Virus record (IMG/VR): IMGVR_UViG_3300009512_000055
Location: 1-27,659 of that record
Length of the DNA stretch: 27,659 nt
Direction: 5' to 3' (one strand)
From: a virus
Numbering within the stretch: position 1 is the stretch's first letter; each line of letters opens with the position of its first letter. Made by a program: the position numbers and the translations under genes. Below, one piece after another: positions 1 to 6,732 of this stretch. Under the pieces are notes generated by a model. The model worked only from the letters and a program-made list of their open reading frames with translations. It had not been told where the DNA came from and searched no databases.

Positions 1-36
1 AAGCGAAACCTAACAAAAAGTAATGCAGTTAACTAA
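1..36 (+). CDS. Possible 3' end of the holin-like gene that is open at the right edge
   Basis: Frame 1 is open from the first base to a TAA at 34-36. It encodes 11 basic and polar residues (KRNLTKSNAVN) and overlaps the start of the endolysin gene at 23. If the window is a circular genome cut open, this joins in frame to the membrane protein at 27477-27659 and gives a 72-residue protein with a basic tail, which suits a holin. The in-frame fit is seen. The circular junction is inference. Confidence 0.4.
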   Translation, partial: KRNLTKSNAVN

Positions 37-403
37 AGACTTCCAGCTTCATGAGTTTGAGTGTAAATGTGGCTGTCAAATGCCAGATTTAGTTTTTACA
101 GAAGTAAAGAAATTAGCTAATCAATTACAGATAATTAGGTCCTTTATTCAGAGGCCTATAATTTTGACCAATGCATACAGATGTCCTACTCATAATAAAG
201 ATGTAGGAGGAGTTTTTGACAGCCAGCACTTATTAGGTAAAGCAGCAGATATAAAAGTAAAAGAATTAGACCCCACAGAACTCTACTCAGTCATAAACAC
301 ACTTATAAGGTATGAGTATGTGACTGAGGGAGGGATGGGATTATACAATACCTTTGTACACTATGACATAAGAGGAACTTATGCCAGGTGGGATAACAGA
401 TAA
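23..403 (+). CDS. Endolysin, peptidase M15 family (D-Ala-D-Ala carboxypeptidase-like)
   Basis: 126 residues, single domain, no signal peptide. The zinc-site motifs of the M15 peptidases are visible: SQHLLGKAAD with H69 and D76, and VHYD with H113. The N-terminal FECKCGCQMPD stretch and YRCPTHN also match the M15A/peptidoglycan-binding family found in phage lysins. The family cuts peptide cross-links in peptidoglycan, so this enzyme should degrade the host wall at the end of infection. With no signal peptide it would need a holin to reach its substrate. Small membrane protein genes lie on both sides (419-589, 570-878, and the holin-like ORF that would precede it in a circular genome). The ATG at 23 is the first start in frame and fits the family N-terminus. 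Confidence 0.88.
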   Translation: MQLTKDFQLHEFECKCGCQMPDLVFTEVKKLANQLQIIRSFIQRPIILTNAYRCPTHNKDVGGVFDSQHLLGKAADIKVKELDPTELYSVINTLIRYEYVTEGGMGLYNTFVHYDIRGTYARWDNR

Positions 404-418
404 ATAAAAATTCTAAAA

Positions 419-589
419 ATGGAAATTATTACAGCAAACCTTTGGGAAATTATTACAGCAGCTCTTTTGATTTTTGAGCTTATAGTAAGACTAACTCCAA
501 GCGAGAAAGATAACTCTATCTACAACTTAGTTAAAAGGATAGTAGATGCACTCATTCCAAATAAAAAGAATGGAGGAGGAAAGCACTAA
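419..589 (+). CDS. Small membrane protein of the lysis block
   Basis: 56 residues starting with an ATG 15 bases after the endolysin stop. Residues about 8-24 (LWEIITAALLIFELIVR) form one hydrophobic segment, followed by a charged, amphipathic tail ending in KKNGGGKH. Its 3' end overlaps the next gene by about 20 bases, as in translationally coupled phage genes. A single-span protein beside an endolysin could be a holin, antiholin or spanin-like factor. I do not recognise a named family, so the lysis role rests on position and topology only. Confidence 0.6.
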   Translation: MEIITANLWEIITAALLIFELIVRLTPSEKDNSIYNLVKRIVDALIPNKKNGGGKH

Positions 590-878
590 AAAGAAGTTTA
601 GTATTAGAAACCTATTTAAAGGACAAAAGAGCCAATCTGAGGCCTTTACTATTAAAAATAACATGGGAATACTAAAAGGATCTATTTCTTTAGCTGCTGC
701 TATCTTAGGAGTGTTAAAAGACAGAAAAGGAAAGTTAAGCTCTAAGAGAACGGTAACTGGTATTCTGGCTACTGCTGCTTTTTTAGACATGGAACTAAAA
801 GGAGTTAACCAGTTTAACCTTATCCTGGCAGCTCTATCTATTATTCCTATACTATTCACAGTATTTGAAAGGGATTAA
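570..878 (+). CDS. Membrane protein of the lysis block, possible holin or antiholin
   Basis: 102 residues from the ATG at 570; an ATG at 546 in the same frame would add eight residues but overlaps the previous gene more deeply. The N-terminus is strongly basic and polar (MEEESTKKKF), followed by hydrophobic stretches around ILKGSISLAAAILGVL, TVTGILATAAFLD and NLILAALSIIPILFTVF, so two or three membrane segments are likely. A small multi-span protein with a charged N-terminus next to an endolysin is typical of holins, but no family motif is recognised. It is the last gene of the lysis block. The sequence AAGGG-ATTAAA-CCCTT around its stop codon can form a short stem but has no T-run, so it is not a convincing terminator. 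Confidence 0.6.
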   Translation: MEEESTKKKFSIRNLFKGQKSQSEAFTIKNNMGILKGSISLAAAILGVLKDRKGKLSSKRTVTGILATAAFLDMELKGVNQFNLILAALSIIPILFTVFERD

Positions 879-1025
879 ACCCTTACCCTATCTACATCTT
901 AATGGCCTATAGTGATTATTTAGTAAAATAAATATGCTTGTTTATGCTTTCTAATGTAAAATAAACTTTATATTTGCGTATAGTTTAGAATTACTGAGCT
1001 AGTTTAAACCAAGAAAAACAGACAA
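879..1025 (+). promoter_or_regulatory. Intergenic control region with a Bacteroidota-type promoter for the early genes
   Basis: 147 bases without an ORF. TATATTTG at 969-976 matches the Bacteroidota -7 consensus TAnnTTTG exactly, placing the start of transcription near 980-983 and giving a leader of about 45 bases before the gene at 1026. No good TTG or TTTG -33 element lies 19-21 bases upstream; a TTG at 938-940 is too far. The leader ends with AAAAACAGACAA (1014-1025), which recurs directly before the next gene (1506-1517). All genes from 1026 to 7074 lie downstream on the same strand. Confidence 0.6.
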
Positions 1026-1496
1026 ATGAATTATAAAGTGAAAAGTCAGATTAACGATGATATCGAATATTTTAATTCAAAAAAAGAGGTGAAGGAATAT
1101 ATTAAGTCAGAATTGAAGTGGGCAAATGTTAATGAAAAACAAAGTCCGTATACAGTAGATGATTTTATTATTACAGATTTAGAAACTAGCGAAGGTCTAG
1201 GAATAACAATGGCACAGAAATACAGACTAGATTCTTTAACTAGAATGCAAAAATTAGAAGATGAAGAGGGTGAGGAAGTGAATGAGGTAGAAATTGAACG
1301 AGATGGAAACATTATTTCAGTTAAGATTTCTGTAGGAGATGAAGTTAGATACAAAGGTCATAAAGGAAAAGTATTAAAAAATGAGTATGATGGTGCCAGA
1401 GTTAATTTCCCAACAATTGGTGAAAGTGGAATGACTATGCATTTCTACTACGAGGATTTCTACTCAAAGGAAGGATACTATAAAGCAGTAGATTAA
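1026..1496 (+). CDS. Early protein of unknown function with a KOW/SH3-like C-terminal segment
   Basis: 156 residues, acidic overall, first gene after the early promoter. The N-terminal 60 residues are charged and helical-looking. A very acidic linker (KLEDEEGEEVNEVEIE) follows, and the C-terminal part VGDEVRYKGHKGKVLKNEYD resembles a small SH3/KOW-like beta barrel. No catalytic motif is seen. As the first early gene it may be a host take-over or anti-defence factor, but this is only position-based. The ATG is directly preceded by the A-rich AAAAACAGACAA leader, which supports this start. Confidence 0.75.
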   Translation: MNYKVKSQINDDIEYFNSKKEVKEYIKSELKWANVNEKQSPYTVDDFIITDLETSEGLGITMAQKYRLDSLTRMQKLEDEEGEEVNEVEIERDGNIISVKISVGDEVRYKGHKGKVLKNEYDGARVNFPTIGESGMTMHFYYEDFYSKEGYYKAVD

Positions 1497-1516
1497 AAAC
1501 CATAAAAAAACAGACA

Positions 1517-1705
1517 ATGCCAAATTTAGAACAATGCGTAAATGAGTTATCAGAGCTAGGTAGATTAGAGCTAGATTTTGATATACAGATTAAGAGGAGT
1601 AACAGATGTCTAGAGCTATGTGATACAGATGGAAGTGATAGGTGGATCAAAGAGGCTCAGAACACTTTAGACAAAATAAAAGAGTATCACTATGGAAAAG
1701 TGTGA
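1517..1705 (+). CDS. Small early protein, unknown
   Basis: 62 residues, predicted mostly helical and acidic (NLEQCVNELSELGRLELDF... IKEAQNTLDKIKEY). No recognised domain. The start is preceded by the same A-rich leader as the previous gene. It overlaps the next gene by 14 bases, a pattern of compact phage early operons that supports both genes being real. Confidence 0.6.
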   Translation: MPNLEQCVNELSELGRLELDFDIQIKRSNRCLELCDTDGSDRWIKEAQNTLDKIKEYHYGKV

Positions 1706-1883
1706 GAATTGCAACAAGGACTATACAGCAGACTTTTATTTGGAGAAATGGTATAGGGAGGAATACTGCCTAGAGTGTAACCAGGAGCTTAATAAGGTCT
1801 GTATGGTCTGTGATAATGAGATAGAGGAGGATGAGGTAGTATGTAGTAGGTACTGCTGGGATGAGTTTACAAGTGATTATTAA
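1692..1883 (+). CDS. Small zinc-ribbon-like protein
   Basis: 63 residues with eight cysteines arranged in pairs: C4/C7, C26/C29, C37/C40 and C51/C55. This is enough for two structural zinc sites. The spacing of the last three pairs (CLEC, CMVC, CSRYC) resembles the small DUF2116-like or zinc-ribbon proteins that are common in phages and in Bacteroidota. Such proteins usually bind nucleic acid or protein; no specific function can be assigned. The reading frame overlaps the previous gene by 14 bases. Confidence 0.65.
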   Translation: MEKCENCNKDYTADFYLEKWYREEYCLECNQELNKVCMVCDNEIEEDEVVCSRYCWDEFTSDY

Positions 1884-1898
1884 TTTAATATTTGAGAA

Positions 1899-2087
1899 AT
1901 GAACAACAAAGAAGAAATGATCCAGATAATGAAAGCCATCTGGACCAGCAGAACAGACCAACAGCTCCAAAGCTGTGAGAATATGCTCAGAAATTACTCC
2001 AATAAAGTAGAAGGAGATAATATAGGAATAACACTAATAGAGGTAGAGATTGAAAGACAAAAACTCCACTTCCAAATTTATAATTAA
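1899..2087 (+). CDS. Small early protein, unknown
   Basis: 62 residues, mainly alpha-helical by composition (EEMIQIMKAIWTSRTDQQLQSCENMLRNY), with no recognised motif. It sits 15 bases after the zinc-ribbon gene and 12 bases before the next ORF, in the same direction. It is likely real because of the tight packing and phage-like codon use, but function is unknown. Confidence 0.55.
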   Translation: MNNKEEMIQIMKAIWTSRTDQQLQSCENMLRNYSNKVEGDNIGITLIEVEIERQKLHFQIYN

Positions 2088-2099
2088 ACAAACCAAAGA

Positions 2100-2423
2100 A
2101 TGAAATCAGCAAGCGTAATCTGGTATTTGAATGGCACTATACAGCAAGAGCTATTTATCCATAAAAACCAAATCACCAATATTTTAAAAGGTGAATATCA
2201 GAAAATAGAACTCACTCCAGAACTCTTAACTAACCTACCAGCTAACTATCATAAGTTTGATACTATGCTAATAGGTAAAGGCTCTACTGATATAGTAAAG
2301 GACAATAACGCCAATTCACTAAAGATAAATGTAAATACGTTTATGAGCTTATCCATAACACATACTGGAGCAGCTATTTTCATGAAAAGTAAAACACTTA
2401 AAAACTTAGAAAGAAATGGGTAA
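2100..2423 (+). CDS. Early protein of unknown function
   Basis: 107 residues; no recognised domain. The N-terminal half alternates hydrophobic and polar residues (SASVIWYLNGTIQQELFIHKNQ), suggesting beta strands; the C-terminus is basic. Its stop codon overlaps the 50-residue ORF that starts at 2416. It lies just upstream of a putative ssDNA-binding protein and may belong to the replication/recombination set. Confidence 0.6.
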   Translation: MKSASVIWYLNGTIQQELFIHKNQITNILKGEYQKIELTPELLTNLPANYHKFDTMLIGKGSTDIVKDNNANSLKINVNTFMSLSITHTGAAIFMKSKTLKNLERNG

Positions 2424-2568
2424 AAGCAGCGAAGAATTTATAAGACTCAGCCATCAGAGCTTAGAGCAAGAACAAAGAAAGTACATAGATGATTCTTTTC
2501 ACTATGCAAAAACAAGGAGCAAAGGACAGCCTAAAAGAATCCTAAAAAATAATTTAGATAAATTTTAA
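2416..2568 (+). CDS. Small basic early protein, unknown
   Basis: 50 residues beginning with ATG GGT inside the end of the previous gene and ending one base before the ATG of the next gene at 2570. It reads MGKSSEEFIRLSHQSLEQEQ and continues as a basic tail (RSKGQPKRILKNN). The stop-to-start spacing and phage-like codon use support it as a real gene. No function can be assigned. Confidence 0.55.
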   Translation: MGKSSEEFIRLSHQSLEQEQRKYIDDSFHYAKTRSKGQPKRILKNNLDKF

Positions 2569-2569
2569 G

Positions 2570-3208
2570 ATGATTAAAGCAAAGGTAAAAGAACAAAACA
2601 GAGAGAAAGTACCATCTGGAACACACATAGCTAGATGCTATGAGATGATTCACATAGGAACAGTTACTTGGGAGTACTTAGGAGAAGTAAAAGAAACTGA
2701 CAAAGTAAGAATCACTTTTGAGCTTCCTGGAGAGATGAGGAAGTTTAATGAGGAGGAAATGCAGCCAATGGTAATATCTAAGGAGTATACTTTAAGTATG
2801 CACGAAAAAGCAAATCTGAGAAAGGACTTAGAGAGCTGGAGAGGTAAGAGCTTTACAGAGGCAGAAGCTAGAGATTTTGATATACTAAAGCTAATAGGTG
2901 TGCCTTGTTCACTAGGAGTAATTCACAGAGAGAATAAGAATGGTAATGTTTATGCTAATATTAGCTCCCTTTCTGGACTACCAAAAGGAGTAGATGCTCC
3001 ATCTCAGATAAATCCTAACTCTATTCTAGACTATAATGAAAACTGGAGTACAGAGAAGTTTGAAACCTTACCAGACTTTATTAAAGACCAGATGAAAATG
3101 ACACCCGAATATGAGGAAGTGATCCAGGACAAAAGTACAGAGGTAAGTGCTGAACACTTAGAACTAGCTACAAAGCTGGGATTTGATAGTGAAGAAGCTC
3201 CATTTTAA
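2570..3208 (+). CDS. Putative phage single-stranded DNA-binding protein (DUF669-like)
   Basis: 212 residues. The region around GTHIARCYEMIHIGTVTWEYLGE, with a following KVRITFELPGE strand and the segment LRKDLESWRGKSFTEAEARDFDILKLIGVPC, resembles a group of phage proteins annotated as ssDNA-binding or DUF669-like, which adopt an OB-fold and coat single strands during replication. The C-terminus is acidic and hydrophobic (FDSEEAPF), like the acidic tails by which SSBs recruit partners. Position supports the call: it precedes the replication initiator and helicase loader. Recognition is from memory of family pattern; a fold prediction would settle it. Confidence 0.5.
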   Translation: MIKAKVKEQNREKVPSGTHIARCYEMIHIGTVTWEYLGEVKETDKVRITFELPGEMRKFNEEEMQPMVISKEYTLSMHEKANLRKDLESWRGKSFTEAEARDFDILKLIGVPCSLGVIHRENKNGNVYANISSLSGLPKGVDAPSQINPNSILDYNENWSTEKFETLPDFIKDQMKMTPEYEEVIQDKSTEVSAEHLELATKLGFDSEEAPF

Positions 3209-3224
3209 TCTTAATATTCAGAAA

Positions 3225-3671
3225 ATGAAAAAAGAAAATTCGCTTTTACTGGAGCATAAATCAGTATCTAAAATGGCCGAGGATTTAGTTTCCTCGGTTA
3301 ATGAGGGATTTGTAAATCCATTAGAGGCCTTTGTAGCTATAAAGCACATGGAGGAGGTATGTAAGTTAGCCAACAAACAGCTAAAAGACCAAGCTCTCAC
3401 AGAGGCCGAAACCTATGGAGTGGAAAGTAAAGACCTAAAGGTCTATGGCGCACAGATTCAAGTTAGAAATGGAGCTGGTAGATGGAACTTTTCACACATA
3501 AAGGAGATAAGCCAATTAGAGGACCAGTTAAAAGAGCTGAAAGACAGCCACAAGACAGCTTACAAAATGAGGCTAAAAGGAAATCAGATGGTGACAGAGG
3601 AAGGTGAGCTTATTGATCCAGCTTATTATGTAGAGGCTGGTCAAGTAATAGCTATAAAATTAAATAAATGA
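3225..3671 (+). CDS. Replication-module protein of unknown function
   Basis: 148 residues from the ATG at 3225, which is preferred to the ATG at 3183 because the latter lies inside the previous gene and adds a non-conserved-looking leader. The protein has a helical N-terminal half (KMAEDLVSSVNEG...AIKHMEEVCKLANKQLKDQALTEAE), a short strand region and a coiled-coil-like stretch (EISQLEDQLKELKDSHKTAYK). No catalytic motif is seen. I associate similar proteins with Bacteroidota phage replication modules beside SSB-like genes, without known function. Its stop overlaps the next start as ATGA. Confidence 0.6.
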   Translation: MKKENSLLLEHKSVSKMAEDLVSSVNEGFVNPLEAFVAIKHMEEVCKLANKQLKDQALTEAETYGVESKDLKVYGAQIQVRNGAGRWNFSHIKEISQLEDQLKELKDSHKTAYKMRLKGNQMVTEEGELIDPAYYVEAGQVIAIKLNK

Positions 3672-3883
3672 GAACTTGGATTCCGATAACTCAATTCCAG
3701 GAAACTTTAAAAGGTAGATTTGAAACTAAGGAGGAAATAATGGAGATACTGGAAATCTCAAGACCTACTCTGGACAGATTAATGAAGGAGGAACACAGAT
3801 TCCTTCCATACCTGGAGATACTATCCAGAATTATGAAGATACAATCTACTAAATTATTCACCTTATTAGAAAACAAAACTTAA
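3668..3883 (+). CDS. Small helix-turn-helix DNA-binding protein
   Basis: 71 residues. Residues about 19-40 (ETKEEIMEILEISRPTLDRL) look like a helix-turn-helix in which SRPTLDRL would be the recognition helix. A third helix follows, with conserved-looking LPYLEILSRIMKI. It overlaps the previous gene by four bases (ATGA) and shares one base with the next start, so it is translated as part of the replication operon. It could be a transcription regulator or a replication accessory factor. It is not clearly a repressor of the lambda CI type. Confidence 0.6.
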   Translation: MRTWIPITQFQETLKGRFETKEEIMEILEISRPTLDRLMKEEHRFLPYLEILSRIMKIQSTKLFTLLENKT

Positions 3884-4113
3884 TGAAAAGACTAGAAAGC
3901 TATAGGATGCCAATGGCATTAATAACTTTACATTTATTTGATAATGTAGAGGCCAATTTCATAGTTAAAAACAAGAGCTATGCTAATATTAAGAAGTACA
4001 TCAGTAGAATGTTTAAGTGGAATCTATACGAGATGGAAGTATCAGAGCTGGGCTTGTTTGAGTATGTGCTACTAAAAGAGCAAGTAATTAATTTAAACAA
4101 CAAAATAGACTAA
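3883..4113 (+). CDS. Small early protein, unknown
   Basis: 76 residues with no recognised domain. It is basic at both ends, with hydrophobic patches MALITLHLF and GLFEYVLLKEQVI. The ATG overlaps the stop of the HTH gene by one base, and the replication initiator starts two bases after its stop. The tight packing supports its reality. Confidence 0.55.
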   Translation: MKRLESYRMPMALITLHLFDNVEANFIVKNKSYANIKKYISRMFKWNLYEMEVSELGLFEYVLLKEQVINLNNKID

Positions 4114-4114
4114 T

Positions 4115-4759
4115 ATGAAATTAACCAAGCGCAAAGGGTTTAATTTCTTTAGGTCTTATTATGACGTTTATAATGAGTTAGAAACTGATAAAGACAAAGT
4201 AGCTTTTCTAAATGCTTTACTAGATAGGCAGTTTTTAGGAATAAGGCCAGAAGGATTAAAAGGTATGGCCAAGTTCGCTTATATCAGCCAGACTAATTCT
4301 ATTGATACTCAAGTGAAAGGATATGAGGATAGAGTGATTTCTTTGAATAAAACTACTCCGAATTATGACCCTTGGCAAGGGGTAAAAAAAGTTTTTTTAA
4401 ACCCTCCACAACAAGAGAAAGAGAAAGAGGAAGGGAAAGAGGAAGGGAAAGAGAAAGAAGAAAGAGTCGATTATGAAAATATAATCTTAGAATTTAACTC
4501 TTTTGATTGGAAACTTTCAAAGTTAAAAGCTCTAAACTCAGAAAGAAAGAAACATATTAAATCCAGGATCAAAGAACATGGAAGAGCTGAGTTAAGCCAA
4601 GCCTTTAAAAAAGTAAAAGAATCTGGTTTTTTGCAAGGTGAAAATGATAGAAACTGGAAAGCTAATTTTGACTGGATAATTAATTCCTCAAATTTTGTAA
4701 AAATAATAGAGGGAAATTATGACAACAAGGAAAACAAACTAAACCCATTAATGAGATGA
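4115..4759 (+). CDS. Phage replication initiator (DUF6291-type N-terminus, replisome organiser)
   Basis: 214 residues in two domains. Residues 1-75 (FFRSYYDVYNELETDKDKVAF..ALLDRQFLG) match the DUF6291-type domain found at the N-terminus of phage replication proteins in Firmicutes and Bacteroidota. A highly charged hinge (KEKEEGKEEGKEKEE, about residues 101-117) links it to a C-terminal helical domain (KLKALNSERKKHIKSRIKEH... FLQGENDRNWKANFDWIINSSNFVKIIEGNY) that resembles the conserved C-terminus of phage O/DnaD-like initiators. Such proteins bind the origin and recruit the helicase loader, which is the next gene and overlaps by four bases. The hinge is encoded by a homopurine tandem repeat that may mark the origin. 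Confidence 0.72.
   Translation: MKLTKRKGFNFFRSYYDVYNELETDKDKVAFLNALLDRQFLGIRPEGLKGMAKFAYISQTNSIDTQVKGYEDRVISLNKTTPNYDPWQGVKKVFLNPPQQEKEKEEGKEEGKEKEERVDYENIILEFNSFDWKLSKLKALNSERKKHIKSRIKEHGRAELSQAFKKVKESGFLQGENDRNWKANFDWIINSSNFVKIIEGNYDNKENKLNPLMR
4413..4466 (+). repeat. Homopurine tract with a 12-base tandem repeat inside the replication initiator gene
   Basis: 54 consecutive purines on the + strand. The core is two perfect tandem copies of GAGGAAGGGAAA (4427-4438 and 4439-4450), with GAGAAA units on both sides. Just upstream, T-A7-G-T7-A (4383-4399) is a perfect odd palindrome. In lambda the origin iterons and an AT-rich element lie within the O initiator gene, so this could be the origin; it also simply encodes the charged hinge. 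The repeat is seen and the origin role is inference. Confidence 0.5.
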
Positions 4760-5475
4760 GAATATCTGATATAAACACAGAGAGAAAAGAGGATCTAAAA
4801 TTCCAAGATCCAAAAATACAATTTACAGACAAAGAGCTTTGGAGTAGGTTTAGATATTTCTGGAAGGTTTTGAACCCTCTCCAGAAGTTCAAAGAAACAG
4901 AGGAGGCTATTGAGAATTTAAAAAGTTTGATATTTTACTTTTCAGAGGACAGCCGATTTTTTGACTGTGATAATCTTATGAAGAGTAAAAACACTCCTAG
5001 CTTTGAAAAGGGCCTTTTAATAATTGGAACTTATGGAACTGGTAAAAGTTCGTACATGGCAGCTTTGCAGTTAGCTTTGAATGGATGTGATAAGAGCTTC
5101 ATGAGTTATCATGCTATGGGGATAGTGGATGAGTTTGAGGCTTGTACTAGTCCCTCAGACAAACAAGTATTTAATAAGAAATATATCAAAGGAACTTTTA
5201 ACGGATTTAAGGCCAAAGCTAAATACTTTGATGATTTGAAAACTGAGAGAGATGCATCCAACTATGGAAAGATTAATCTTTTTAAGGATATTTTAGAGAA
5301 GAGATACGCCAACAGCGCACTAACTCACCTTACTTGCAATTACGATCCAAAGGAGGAGGGCAATCTACAAGCTGGACTATTTGAGTTTAGCACTAAGTAT
5401 GGACCAAGAGTTTATGATAGGATGTTTTCCATGTTTAACATAATAGAATTTAAAGGATCTACATTTAGAACATAG
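4756..5475 (+). CDS. DnaC-like AAA+ helicase loader
   Basis: 239 residues. Walker A is GTYGTGKSS at residues 91-99 with K97. A Walker B-like AKYFDDL is near residue 160. A sensor-1-like strand THLTCNYDP lies near residue 195, and an arginine-finger/sensor-2 region YGPRVYDRMFSMFNIIEFKG..FR closes the protein, as in DnaC/IstB-type ATPases. It should load the replicative helicase onto melted origin DNA together with the initiator encoded just upstream. No phage helicase gene is seen, so the host DnaB is the likely partner. The 127 bases that follow (5476-5602) hold no ORF and no clear promoter. Confidence 0.8.
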   Translation: MRISDINTERKEDLKFQDPKIQFTDKELWSRFRYFWKVLNPLQKFKETEEAIENLKSLIFYFSEDSRFFDCDNLMKSKNTPSFEKGLLIIGTYGTGKSSYMAALQLALNGCDKSFMSYHAMGIVDEFEACTSPSDKQVFNKKYIKGTFNGFKAKAKYFDDLKTERDASNYGKINLFKDILEKRYANSALTHLTCNYDPKEEGNLQAGLFEFSTKYGPRVYDRMFSMFNIIEFKGSTFRT

Positions 5476-5602
5476 CTAAGATTAATATTAAGGCACTAAA
5501 CAAGCTCACTAGTGTACTTAAATACATTAGAGGTAATATGTGAGCAGAAAGTAATTAGAGGGCCTAGAAAGGCTTAATACAAACTGAGTAAAAACCAATA
5601 AA

Positions 5603-5914
5603 ATGAACTACAAGTACAAATCTTATTTTAACACTACTCCAGTAGGCCAGGAGATACTAAACCAATGTAAAGCTGGATCACTAAAGCAAGAGGAAGCTAT
5701 AGAGATGTTTTACAAAGCCACAGAGAAACAATTAACTCCTTCTGATATTCTATACCTTTATCCTAATAATGTGCCTATAACATCTATAAGGAGAGCAATT
5801 ACTCAGCTCACTAAAAAAGGTATTTTAACTATGTGTGAGAGTACAAAAGAATCCGAGTGGGGTAGGCCAGAACACTTCTGGATACATTCTACCTTTAAAA
5901 ATATAACCAAATAA
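5603..5914 (+). CDS. Winged-helix DNA-binding protein
   Basis: 103 residues. The segment from about residue 45 to 95 (SDILYLYPNNVPITSIRRAI, then TQLTKKGIL and GRPEHFWI) has the layout of a winged helix: recognition helix SIRRAITQLTKKG followed by a two-strand wing. Similar small winged-helix proteins are common in phage genomes near replication genes and can act as regulators. It is the first gene after a 127-base gap, so it may head its own transcript, although no TAnnTTTG box is visible there. Target and role are unknown. Confidence 0.65.
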   Translation: MNYKYKSYFNTTPVGQEILNQCKAGSLKQEEAIEMFYKATEKQLTPSDILYLYPNNVPITSIRRAITQLTKKGILTMCESTKESEWGRPEHFWIHSTFKNITK

Positions 5915-5918
5915 CAAA

Positions 5919-6704
5919 ATGAAAAAAAGAATTTTAGTGGCTTGTGAAGAAAGCCAAGCAGTTACAAAGGAGTTAAGAAAATTAGGTCACGAGGCTTTTA
6001 GCTGTGATTTACTTCCTTGTAGTGGAGGTCATCCAGAGTGGCACTTTCAAGAAGATTTAATAGATGTAATGAACGGATGGTTTGATTCTAAAGAAGTAAC
6101 TACAAACGATAACTTTGATTTAAGATTAGATGTTTGGAGTGGAAACGAAGATTTTGAATATAAAGGGGATAAGATAAGGCAGATAGGTTGGGAGTGGGAT
6201 ATGATGATTGCGTTTCCACCTTGTACTTATTTAGCAGTTAGTGGAGCTAGGTGGATGTATAACCCAGAAGATAAAGATTTAGATTTTAAAGACAGAAGAC
6301 CACATCCAAAACATCTAAATAGAAGACAGCAGCAATCAGAGGCTTTAGCTTTTGTTCAGCAGTTAATGGACGCGCCTATCCCAAAGATAGCAATAGAGAA
6401 TCCGATTGGTGTTATCAGCACTATGGTAAGAAAGCCAGACCAAATAGTACAGCCCTGGATGTTTGGTGATAAAGCTACTAAATCTACTTGTTTATGGCTT
6501 AAAAATCTACCAATACTTAAAGAAACTAACGTGGTAGATAAAGGAGAGTTTTTTGAATTTGTAAGTAAGAAAGGAGTAAAGAAAAGAATGCCTATGTGGT
6601 ACTATAAATCTTTACAAAACTCTAAGAACGCAGCAGAGAGAAGCACGTTAAGAAGTAAAACATTTAAAGGTATAGCAGAAGCAATGGCTGAACAATGGAC
6701 TTAG
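5919..6704 (+). CDS. Phage DNA cytosine-C5 methyltransferase-like protein
   Basis: 261 residues. The start RILVACEESQAVTKELRKLG corresponds to the SAM-binding motif I region of a divergent phage C5-methyltransferase group. FPPCTYLAVSG (C102) is the PPC motif IV with the catalytic cysteine, and AIENPIG (E160-P162) is motif VI. The SWGARW-like SGARWMYNP and the C-terminal SKTFKGIAEAMAEQW also fit this group. Between about residues 50 and 92 there is an acidic insert (DSKEVTTNDNFDLRLDVWSGNED) that separates motif I from the DMMIAFPP strand. The enzyme probably methylates cytosine in phage DNA, for protection from host nucleases. No cognate restriction enzyme is adjacent, although a PD-(D/E)XK gene follows. 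Confidence 0.72.
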   Translation: MKKRILVACEESQAVTKELRKLGHEAFSCDLLPCSGGHPEWHFQEDLIDVMNGWFDSKEVTTNDNFDLRLDVWSGNEDFEYKGDKIRQIGWEWDMMIAFPPCTYLAVSGARWMYNPEDKDLDFKDRRPHPKHLNRRQQQSEALAFVQQLMDAPIPKIAIENPIGVISTMVRKPDQIVQPWMFGDKATKSTCLWLKNLPILKETNVVDKGEFFEFVSKKGVKKRMPMWYYKSLQNSKNAAERSTLRSKTFKGIAEAMAEQWT

Positions 6705-6732
6705 TTTTATGACAACCTTTTAAAAGAATAAT

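Noticed and set aside
527-859. Long open frame on the - strand opposite the membrane protein gene
   Set aside because: It mirrors a convincing + gene, has no neighbours on the - strand, and its protein sequence is low-complexity hydrophobic of the kind produced by antisense frames in AT-rich DNA. The same applies to the other - strand frames of 60-120 codons in the window (for example 1046-1354, 7202-7537, 21443-21781, 25664-26026).
1875-1898. AATATTTG as a promoter before the gene at 1899
   Set aside because: It lacks the TA of the TAnnTTTG box (AA instead), and the gene sits 15 bases after the previous one in a continuous operon.
4383-4399. A7 run followed by G as a possible second frameshift site in the initiator gene
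   Set aside because: The -1 frame after it closes at about 4475 within the charged repeat, and the zero frame continues through a recognisable C-terminal domain, so no useful fusion results.
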